A DNA stretch of 64,000 bases from Lampris incognitus (Eukaryota > Chordata > Actinopteri > Lampriformes > Lampridae): assembly GCF_029633865.1 (NCBI RefSeq), contig NC_079213.1, positions 96,547,919 to 96,611,918 on the forward strand, read 5' to 3'. Numbering within the stretch: position 1 is the first letter of the stretch; each line of letters starts with the position of its first letter. A program made the position numbers and the translations under genes. Below are positions 55,993-64,000 of this stretch, piece after piece. The notes below the pieces were generated by a model. That model saw nothing but the letters and a program-made list of their open reading frames with translations, did no database searches and was not told where the DNA came from.

Positions 55993-56201
55993 CACCATTG
56001 TGGAGTCCTCCGAAGAGTCATACAACAAGGCCCACGAGATCAGCAAGGGGCACATGCAGCCCACCCACCCCATCCGCCTGGGTCTGGCTCTCAACTACTC
56101 CGTCTTCTACTATGAGATGAAGAACGCCCCCAAGCAAGCCTGCCACCTGGCCAAGACTGCCGTCAACGAGGCCATCGCCAAGCGTGGCACCTGAATCCTC
56201 T

Positions 56202-56298
<97 letters not shown>

Positions 56299-56379
56299 TA
56301 CTTAATTGTAAAGCGCTTTGAGTCACTGTTGCAGCTAGAAAAGCGCTATATAAAATGCACCGTGATTGATTGATCGATT
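55993..56379 (+). pseudogene. 14-3-3 gene fragment fused to a LINE-type 3' tail (chimeric retroposon)
   Basis: 55994-56194 encodes [20 protein letters not shown], then [20 protein letters not shown] and [19 protein letters not shown] before TGA. The middle is the near-invariant helix of 14-3-3 (YWHA) proteins, phosphoserine-binding dimeric adaptors. The family normally continues for about 40-50 more residues, so this copy is cut at both ends. After the stop come (GT)n (56205-56295) and then TGTAAAGCGCTTTGAGTCAC, GTTGCAGCTAGAAAAGCGCT and TTGATTGATTGA, a LINE-type 3' tail. Comparison with the other arm of the palindrome shows the insertion boundaries precisely: GTTCTCACTC before and AATACTGGACC after. 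No target duplication is visible. Confidence 0.8.
56205..56295. repeat. (GT)n microsatellite inside the chimeric retroposon
   Basis: About 45 uninterrupted GT units between the 14-3-3 stop codon region and the LINE-type tail. Confidence 0.99.
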
Positions 56380-56679
56380 GAATACTGGACCAATACCAAA
56401 AAATGTTGTCCCCATTAGTCATTTAGACCCCAAATGATGGAAAAATAGGGCCCAGGTTTAAAAATACCAGAATTACCCTTTAAACCCTTTAAAGTTACCA
56501 GAGACATTATATTTTTATTGCGCTTGTATTTTTTCTTTGCCAGCCTAACACAGTTTGCGGACAAAAAAGGCTTGTATAGAATTAAATTATGATTTCATCT
56601 GAACAGCTATTGGGTGCAATTCCCTACTTATTCAGAGGTGTAGATTAATTCTTAATATTTTTTGTTCTTTTCGCCACAG

Positions 56680-56717
56680 CCCATACAGATACAGTACACC
56701 TTGATCCACTGAAAGAG
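56680..56717 (+). CDS. Very small candidate exon (speculative)
   Basis: A TTTTTTGTTCTTTTCGCCACAG acceptor-like tract ends at 56679 and GAG|GTCAGT follows at 56718. In the frame that follows a phase-1 exon it reads (G)CC-H-T-D-T-V-H-L-D-P-L-K-E with no stop. This phase matches the end of the candidate exon at 29229-29338, but the interval is only 38 bp and 27 kb away. Chance is quite possible. Confidence 0.12.
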
Positions 56718-58626
56718 GTCAGTATGCTGGGACACTCACAATAACAACAATAACTGTTCAGTCAATACACAACTCCTCTTAAGAAACGCACGTCCAGCTG
56801 CCAGGATCCTGGATCAAAAATTTCCCCCAACATCTCTCAAGGTAATTATGTTATGACTACTACCTCCCTTAGAATAATCTTACATCGTATCCTAACTGTG
56901 TGTGTGGTCTGGGTCTGTGCATATGTGCCGGTTTGTGTATGTGTGTAGTGAACAAAAAGAATGTCAATTTTGCTTGCCAGTAATAAATGTAATCTTTTTA
57001 AATTCCCAATTTGAAACAAGAATATTGCCCCAACCTTCATGCCCAGTCCTGTTGATTGCCTCATGTAGCGTAGACCACCTGAAATAATTACCACTTTCAC
57101 ACCTTCCTACTACCAAGATTAAAAAGGATTGCATAAGACCTAAGAGTTAAATACGGGGGTCTGACGCAAGACTTTGCTACGGAGGGTAACCAGTCACCTG
57201 GCTCCTGTATCTCCAGTTCCCCTCACCTGTCAAATCAGGCTAAAACCACCGAGCATATTCCCTCCAGCCCTGACCAAATGAAGGCAGCAGAGAGGTGGCA
57301 CACCCACACAGAGACATCGATACCCCCCCCCCCCCACACACACACACACACACAGCATCCACAACAAGCCAAGCTCACTACAGGGATGGCGGGTGCGGCA
57401 AGTGATTAAGGGCACAGAGCAGATGCCCACCTGCTCCCCCTGAACCTGGCTGTGCCTCGGCTGTGCTAGGGTGCCCGGGGTCACCCCTGGGTGCCTTAAT
57501 ATGCTGTTTCCATCTGTTGCCTGGAAAGTGAAGGGCAGAGATGTCCAAGTGCACAGGCATTTCTCTCTCTTTCTCTCTCCCCCTCTTTCTCTGTCACCCC
57601 CCCAAGCCTGCCATTTCTACTACACCCACTGCACCAATCCAATCCACAGCAAGAGGAAAATTGTAAATTGTTGGGATAACACTACATGTGACTCTTCCTT
57701 TGAGGCAGCACACTAACTAAGCAGTCTCCAACTTTTGGCTGACAGACCGCCATTGTACTATTGTACATTTAGCACAATGATTGAAATGAAGGCAGGGGAG
57801 GGAACAAAGCTGCCCAGCATGTCTTCTTTGATTTTGCTCAATCTCATCCATTTATCAAATACAGGCTGTCAGAGCAAAGCCTTTATTTGTACACAAAAAA
57901 AAAAAAACCAACAAAAAGAAAACATGCGGCGGGATAGGTAAAGGGCTGCTTAGTGCGGTATATTTGTACATAGGATGAAACACCAATAACTACATATGTT
58001 GGACTGCCTACCCATCAAATAACACTGATTTTATCTCCTTTCCTGCATTTGTAAATGATTATTATCTGTACGAAGCCTGCCTTTACTCTAATTACCTTGT
58101 AAATAAACTTGCTTGTCATTACTTTTCAAACTAATTACATACTGCCTAATGGAAGTGCTTAATTAGCAGACACTCTGCCGGAAAAAAAGGAAAGGAGATG
58201 GAGGGTAAGAAAAGGGTTGAATGAAAGAGAAGAGAAAAATGTTGGCGGGGTAGGGCCTGTATTCATTGTGTAATTATACAGTCGTCAGGTGGCTTTTTTC
58301 CTCCTCCACTGTTTTCTGGTGGCGGTGTCACAATAGAGGCGAGGCCAGAGTTGGCCCTCGCTCTCCTTCCTGGATGTTGAGCGGGTTGTTGACAATGGAG
58401 CACTCGGCAGGCGGTGACCCGGACCCTCTCATAGTGCTGTGGCAGCCGCAGCCCTCACAGCTGGAGAACAGGAAACAGTAGAATACTGCATGTTGGCCGG
58501 CCCACGTCCCTGCCTCTTTAAATCTACCCCCACCCCCATTTCAAATACAGCACCCCCCCACCCCAACCCCTCATACCCCATCACCGACCCCGCTTACACT
58601 GAGACAACCATACAACTGCATATTCA
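56718..58626. other. Non-coding stretch
   Basis: No gene recognised. Includes a C run plus (CA)n at about 57326-57354 and a CT-rich patch at about 57563-57595. Confidence 0.5.
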
Positions 58627-59290
58627 ATTCAGTTCAGTTTATTGTCATTAAAAACAATGTGCAGGTACGTGTATAAACGAAATGAGGGCTGCGAATTCGC
58701 CAAATAGTGCAAGACAGACAAAGACAAACACAGCAAACAGAGTATAAGATATATACAGATGAAGACTAAAATATAAAGATAAAGTAAAAAAAAAAAAGAG
58801 CACAAGTATAAACATATTTACAGACATTCAGTGGGTAGCCAGGTTCAGGTGGGTAACAGCTTGGGGAAAGAAGCTGTTTGTGAGCCTGGTAGTGTGGGCT
58901 CTGAGGCTTCTGTAGCGCCTCCCAGAGTGCAGGGGGGAGAACAGTCCATGGTTGGGGTGGGTGGGATCGCTGCTGATGCTGAGACCCCTTCGAAGGCAGC
59001 GTTTGTGATAAATGTCTTTTATGGCTGGGAGCCGGGTACCGGTGATATGCTGGGCTACCTTGACGACCTGCTGCAGAGCTTTCTGGTCTACTGATGTGCA
59101 GTTGCTGTACCACACTGAGATGCAGCTGGTCAGGATGCTCTCTATGGTGCAGTGGTAGAAGTTGGTGAGAATTTTGGGGGATAGACAGGTGCTCCTCAGC
59201 CTACTCAGATAATGCAGACATTGTTGGGCCTTTTTCACAAGGCCCTGGGTGTTTGATGTCCTCATCAGCGAGAGGTCCTCGCTGATGCGG
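58627..59290 (-). pseudogene. L2-type LINE 3' end (ORF2 C-terminus and tail)
   Basis: The minus strand from about 59265 to 58828 encodes LVKKAQQCLHYLSRLR, then FYHCTIESILTSCISVWYSN, TGTRLPAIKDIYHKRCLRR and TNSFFPQAVTHLN before a stop. This is the recognisable C-terminal region of teleost L2/Maui-like reverse transcriptases. Upstream, in a continuing frame, VRISEDL-like sequence is visible near 59282-59262. The element ends with AATGACAATAAACTGAACTG (complement of 58627-58650). It is 5'-truncated, as most LINE copies are. Confidence 0.85.
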
Positions 59291-61656
59291 ACTCCTGATG
59301 TGGAAATAGCAATGTAATGTCATCCGCAACGGCTGAAAATTGGTGGCAACGTCGCAGCACTTTCTTCTTAACTTGTATTTGGGTGACTGCTTCGCCGCAT
59401 TTGGACTTCAGCATTACTTCCGAGGAAACATTTTTGACTTAATTTTGCATTTCTGAGAGAGCTGTGAAAATGCCTTGGCACGATACCGGCAAAACAAAAT
59501 GAAAGTGATCTCTCCCGACAATGACAGGTTGGAATGGCGCTACCTTTATATGCTGATTGTGTGTGTGTGTGTGTGTGTACGCGCGCGTGCGTGTGTGCGC
59601 GTGCGTGTGTAAAGTACTCACCATTATTATAATTAGAGTCCATTTTCTTGACTGAGAGCTCTCTCGAAGAGGGATTCCACTCTATTATTAGGAACCAACA
59701 TTTCAGCCCTATTAGCGGTCTTCTGAATGACACATGATTACTGGTTTTTGGTAGAGGCGGTGACAACCCAGCAGCTCCACAACACAGCCCTCAAAACTTT
59801 CTTTGACTGACTGAGTTGGGGAGGTCAAAAGTCGAACACATGTAATTAATGCAGACACATTTTGAGCGGGTTATAAAATGGGAGATGATCAACATGATGC
59901 ACGTTAGCGTGGATTGTGACACAGTTGCAATGAGTGAGTGTTAAAACACACTGAGGGAAGAAAATAGAAAAACAACTGTAGCTATCTCCCAAGTGTTAGG
60001 ACTACTGGCCTATTGCAGGTCGTTGCAGGCAAGAAGGAAGAAAAAAAAAGTGCTGTTATCAGACCCAGTCCATCTGACAGGGTACGGGGTGGGGAGAGAA
60101 GGGGGAGGCTGGGGGTGAGGAAGGGTGAGGGGGGTGTGATTACAGCCATGTTAAGGCCTTTGAGAGAAATCTGTAAGCGGAGAGATTAGACTCTGGTCAT
60201 TTAGAGAAAAGTAGGAGCGGAGGGACGGAGGAATATGGGATGGCGGGATGGGGCTGAAGGTGGCAGCAGTGTTATGCCGGTGTTTGGGGCTTTAATATAA
60301 GAAACCTGCCAGCATAATTGTGTTTCGGCCCTTATCCTCGGCTGCATCAGGCCTCGTTTGGCGACAGTTTCATGCGCCTTATCTGCTGCCATTCTCTCGC
60401 TATCCGAACCCAATCAAATTTGCTCCGGCTAGCTAGGTACAGGCAGCAGGAGAAGGGATACCGCATTGATAAGGAGGCAAAAAATGTTCCTTTTTTTATT
60501 TCATGCAATGATGGGACCATTTTTTTTTTAATTTGAAATGAACGGTTAGCTTGGCATGCTTATCTTGCTGGCATTAGTGGGCTGTCATGCTGTGAAGGCA
60601 GCCCCACAGTAAAGCAGGAGAGCAGGTAGTATGGCAGAGAGGTTGGAAGGCATGCCGGCAAGGAAGGAAAACAGGCAGGCAGGGGAGGAGGGAGGTAGAC
60701 AGGTGGGTAGGGGATTAGGGAAGGTAGGCAGACAAACACAGGGACGTAGGGAGGGTAGGTAGACAAGAAGTCAGGAGAATTGAGGAGTGTACAGTAACGC
60801 TGAAATCTGACTTTTTAACAGCCATTATGACACCTGAACCAGTGCTTCATAACTATTCCTCTCCCATGTTCAAAATCAGAAACTGCAGGAATTGCATGAC
60901 AACACTAATGAAAGTTGACATAAGGAATGAATTGGTATCCTTGATAAAGTGGCAAATGGCTGTTGCAATTTTTTTTCTTTGGTAATTAATGTTAAATGAA
61001 AGAAGTTTGGCTGACAGGAAGGGAAGACAGGCATACAGGAGTTTATGCTGAGGTTCTCCATCCTTACCTAGCAGTCACCATTGTCGTGGGTGGAGGAAGC
61101 TTAACTGCACTCCATCACAACGTTGTCTGTTGTCCATTAGCAGTCATAATATGATGTATCAGCCACCTACAGGAGGCCGGGCACAGCAGATACACATGCA
61201 CCCACGCCAACACATGTGCACACAAATGTGCACAAATGCACAGACTCACAAACACATGCGCACACACATGCTGCCTACTAGATGCAGTTTTCAATTTTTT
61301 AAACATAGTTGCCCTTGGAGAGTGAAAAAAATTGACTCCTCCATTCCTCAAAATACCCTCTGCTATTTACGTACCTTGCATTAGTCATGGTGCCCTATGA
61401 GGGAAGAGACCAGACCACATATGGTGGATAGCCATGTAAATGCACATACTGCGTGAGTATGTAATTGTGCTACCCCTGATGGAGAGTGTGTGTGTGTGTG
61501 TGTGTATATTACACACCATTGAGACTCAACGGTTGGGATAGTGCTCAACAAATAAGGAGCAAAATAATCTAATCCAGTGAGTCAAGTAAATTCTTCATGA
61601 GACAGTACAAGCCTGTTTCATGCCATAAGCAATCATCAGCTGTCTATATATATATA
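59291..61656. other. Non-coding stretch with minor simple repeats
   Basis: (GT)n/GCGC patch at about 59560-59610, AGGCAGGC-rich patches at about 60657-60700, CA-rich imperfect repeat at about 61190-61270 and a short (TG)n at 61486-61505. No gene recognised. Confidence 0.5.
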
Positions 61657-62037
61657 TACACTACCGTTCAAAAGTTTGGGATCACCCAAACAATTTCGTG
61701 TTTTCCATGAAAAGTCACACTTATTCACCACCATATGTTGTGAAATGAATAGAAAATAGAGTCAAGACATTGACAAGGTTAGAAATAATGATTTGTATTT
61801 GAAATAAGATTTTTTTTACATCAAACTTTGCTTTCGTCAAAGAATCCTCCATTTGCAGCAATTACAGCATTGCAGACCTTTGGCATTCTAGCTGTTAATT
61901 TGTTGAGGTAATCTGGAGAAATTGCACCCCACGCTTCCAGAAGCAGCTCCCACAAGTTGGATTGGTTGGATGGGCACTTCTTTGAGCAGATTGAGTTTCT
62001 GGAGCATCACATTTGTGGGGTCAATTAAACGCTCAAA

Positions 62038-62232
62038 ATGGCCAGAAAAAGAGAACTTTCATCTGAAACTCGACAGTCTATTCTTGTTCTTAGAAATGAA
62101 GGCTATTCCATGCGAGAAATTGCTAAGAAATTGAAGATTTCCTACACCGGTGTGTACTACTCCCTTCAGAGGACAGCACAAACAGGCTCTAACAGGTACT
62201 ATTTAATGAAGATGCCAGTTGGGGACCTGTGA
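62038..62232 (+). pseudogene. Tc1 transposase N-terminus, left arm
   Basis: Starts MARKRELSSETRQSILVLRN and continues GYSMREIAKKLKISYTGVYY, a helix-turn-helix (paired-like) DNA-binding domain of Tc1 transposases. It reaches QTGSN at the end of the arm and then runs into unrelated sequence (RYYLMKMPVGDL) and a stop. The catalytic domain is absent, so it cannot transpose. Identical to the right-arm copy over the first 52 or so residues. Confidence 0.92.
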
Positions 62233-62476
62233 GGCGTCTGTTTCTCAAACTAGAGACTCTAATGTACTTATCTTCTTGCTCAGTTGTGCAACGCGGCCTC
62301 CCACTTCTTTTTCTACTCTGGTTAGAGCCTGTTTGTGCTGTCCTCTGAAGGGAGTAGTACACACCGGTGTAGGAAATCTTCAATTTCTTAGCAATTTCTC
62401 GCATGGAATAGCCTTCATTTCTAAGAACAAGAATAGACTGTCGAGTTTCAGATGAAAGTTCTCTTTTTCTGGCCAT
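62189..62476 (-). pseudogene. Tc1 transposase N-terminus, right arm
   Basis: Same start as the left-arm copy but extends further: after QTGSN it continues QSRKRSGRPRCTTEQEDKYI and LTGPQLASSLNS, the second helix-turn-helix and AT-hook-like GRPR linker of Tc1 transposases. It then stops shortly beyond the junction with the left arm. No DDE catalytic domain. If translated, the product would bind terminal repeats without cutting, a possible dominant repressor; this is inference. Confidence 0.92.
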
Positions 62477-62855
62477 TTTGAGAGTTTAATTGACCCCACA
62501 AATGTGATGCTCCAGAAACTCAATCTGCTCAAAGAAGTGCCCATCCAACCAATCCAACTTGTGGGAGCTGCTTCTGGAAGCGTGGGGTGCAATTTCTCCA
62601 GATTACCTCAACAAATTAACAGCTAGAATGCCAAAGGTCTGCAATGCTGTAATTGCTGCAAATGGAGGATTCTTTGACGAAAGCAAAGTTTGATGTAAAA
62701 AAAATCTTATTTCAAATACAAATCATTATTTCTAACCTTGTCAATGTCTTGACTCTATTTTCTATTCATTTCACAACATATGGTGGTGAATAAGTGTGAC
62801 TTTTCATGGAAAACACGAAATTGTTTGGGTGATCCCAAACTTTTGAACGGTAGTG

Positions 62856-62923
<68 letters not shown>
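62856..62923. repeat. (TA)n / (TG)n microsatellite at the transposon edge
   Basis: TATATATA (62856-62871) followed by about 26 TG units. The left end of the Tc1 element also abuts a TA run (61645-61658), consistent with insertion into a (TA)n tract. Confidence 0.97.
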
Positions 62924-62924
<1 letters not shown>

Positions 62925-62928
62925 ACGT

Positions 62929-62990
62929 CGGCCCTGTGATGGCCTGGCGGCCTGTCCAGGAGGATAAGCGGTTTGGATAATGGATGGATA
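62929..62990 (+). mobile_element. V-SINE-like fragment, internally deleted
   Basis: CCTGTGATGGCCTGGCGGCC TGTCCAGG is joined directly to AGGATAAGCGG and ATGGATGGAT. The roughly 60 bp between these motifs in the copy at 19475-19604 is missing. Confidence 0.7.
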
Positions 62991-63745
62991 TATATATTTA
63001 TCACACTTTATATTGTACTCAACAAACATTGTATGCAATTCCATTCTCATTGCTTGGTTAAATAATTCCTTTTGCAAACGAAATACCAAAAAAAAAAAAC
63101 TTTGAATAGAATTGAATAACCACATATTGTTAAACCCTCATCTTACAGAGACCGCCTCAGGGCATGGAGATGGGCTTGAATTTTAAGGTTAATTCTTCAC
63201 AAAAAAAATGCAGAGAAAACACATTTGCATTAGCCTTGAAAAAGAGTCTGCTCTCCGATGTGCAGTAATATGTGTATACCTTTTAAGAGTCATGGACTTA
63301 CAAATCACCCTCACCCCCAGCTCCTTACAAAAGCCCTGGCTCCAAATATACCAAATATAAAGAAGTCAGTTCTGCAACATTTTCAGTTGGGGAAAAAAAG
63401 ATCTCTGCTTGTATCAGATAGGTTATGTCTGAATTCATTCAAGCTAGTAATACAAATAATGCATTTTATGATGCCAAATGGTAAGACTTCACATGCTCAA
63501 GGGTCACTCATACTTCATTTGGAATTAGCAGATATTCTACAGCTGCTTTCATCTGCCATTTGGGAGGAAGAAACTAACAAACTGTACAGTATTGCTTCCT
63601 TACAGAGCAAGAGTTACGTGATGAAACAAACTTGGAGCCAGTCGCCACACCTTATTGTGTAGTGCAGACCCATCATGCCTTTTCTGGTGAAAGTAACAAG
63701 GTCCGTAACATTAGTATAAGAAGGCCAAACAGCAGCAAGTTTTTT
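62991..63745. other. Non-coding stretch
   Basis: AT-rich. The 134-residue frame at 63258-63662 shows no recognisable family and no splice context, so it is not called as a gene. Confidence 0.45.
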
Positions 63746-64000
63746 GTTTCCCCCTTTTTCTCCCCAGTTGTATCCGGCCAATTACCTCATTCTTCCGAGC
63801 CATCCTGGTTGCTGCTCCACCCCCTCTGCCGATCAAGGGAGGGCTGCAGACTACCACATACCTCCTCCGATACATGTGGAGTCGCCAGCCGCTTCTTTCC
63901 ACCTGACAGTGAAGAGTTTCGACAGGGGGACATAGCGCATGGGAGGGAACATGCGCCCTGACCGACCAGAGGAGACGCTAGTGCAGCGACCAGGACACAC
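63746..64000 (-). mobile_element. tRNA-derived SINE, local family A, cut by the window end
   Basis: Reverse-oriented copy beginning with its tail (TTTTTCTCCCCAGTTGTATC) and continuing through GGAGGGCTGCAGACTACCAC to CAGCGACCAGGACACAC at the last base. The tRNA head lies beyond the window. Confidence 0.9.

Larger units (their letters stand above)
52331..56483. mobile_element. Large palindromic (fold-back) DNA element with TTAA ends
   Basis: Left end TTAAAGGGGTAGTTCCGGTA at 52331; right end, read inward, TTAAAGGGTAATTCTGGTAT from 56483. Complementarity continues inward through both arms: CCACTAAAAGTGCTT (52517 on / 55910 back), GTGTCTGACAACATTATGG (54615 / 55857) and CAACAGGCAGAGGAGGGTGA (55004 / 55488). 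Removing a hAT insertion plus one target copy (52573-54619) and a 387-bp retroposon (55993-56379) leaves arms of 788 and 792 bp around a roughly 140-bp centre. TTAA at each end suggests a piggyBac- or Kolobok-type target, but no transposase is present. Each arm carries a related short hydrophobic ORF. Confidence 0.88.
61659..62855. mobile_element. Fold-back Tc1-like element with two 535-bp arms
   Basis: Both ends carry the same terminal repeat (CACTACCGTTCAAAAGTTTG), each flanked by TA (61657-61658, 62856-62857). Arm 61659-62193 is the reverse complement of 62321-62855 almost base for base; I noted one difference (G/T near 62032). Each arm contains the terminal repeat, leader and first codons of the transposase, with ATGs at 62038 (+) and 62476 (-), both 379 bp from their ends. 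The 127-bp centre belongs to the minus-strand copy's transposase. The result is two 5' halves head to head, with the 3' halves missing. Confidence 0.95.

Noticed and set aside
63258..63662. 134-residue ORF as a gene
   Set aside because: Non-repetitive, but no family resemblance, no splice context and AT-rich surroundings; an ORF of this length can occur by chance in 64 kb.

Overview
This is vertebrate, almost certainly teleost fish, nuclear DNA. It has one intron-containing vertebrate-type gene with large introns, long (CA)n/(TG)n and (GACA)n microsatellites, Tc1-like transposons, tRNA-headed SINEs (one V-SINE-like), L2/CR1-type LINE debris and one 200-base assembly gap (30285-30484). There is no bacterial-style gene organisation; most long open frames are simple-repeat or transposon shadows.

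The only host gene I can reconstruct is a repulsive guidance molecule (RGM) family gene on the + strand. It has three coding exons: 7276-7369, 10171-10682 and 12437-13150. They join in frame to 439 residues with signal peptide, RGD, GDPH self-cleavage motif, partial von Willebrand D region and a hydrophobic GPI-type tail. It looks closest to RGMb but carries features that make the fish-specific rgmd paralogue likely. Two short upstream ORFs precede its start, and its probable 3' UTR contains a palindromic MITE.

From about 14.6 kb to the end the window is a gene-poor, repeat-rich flank. 15.7-26.4 kb is a stack of nested elements: a LINE broken by a Tc1 element that is itself broken by an 86-bp hAT MITE, a miniature LTR-like element with a tRNA-like promoter in its terminal repeats, and a frame-broken hAT transposase with a TTF-type zinc finger. 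27-45 kb holds nested MITEs, one orphan candidate exon (29229-29338), long microsatellites, SINEs with visible target-site duplications, and unique-looking AT-rich DNA that could include conserved regulatory elements.

47-57 kb is the most unusual part. A cluster of further tRNA-like miniature LTR elements is followed by a large palindromic element (52331-56483, TTAA at both ends). That palindrome carries a 2.0-kb hAT insertion in one arm and a 387-bp 14-3-3/LINE-tail chimeric retroposon in the other. After subtracting both, the arms are 788 and 792 bp. 58.6-64 kb adds an L2-type LINE 3' end, a fold-back Tc1 element with two nearly identical 535-bp arms, and a SINE cut by the window edge.

All calls are from reading the sequence; no database search or folding program was run. 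Family names rest on recalled motifs, and paralogue or subfamily names are provisional.
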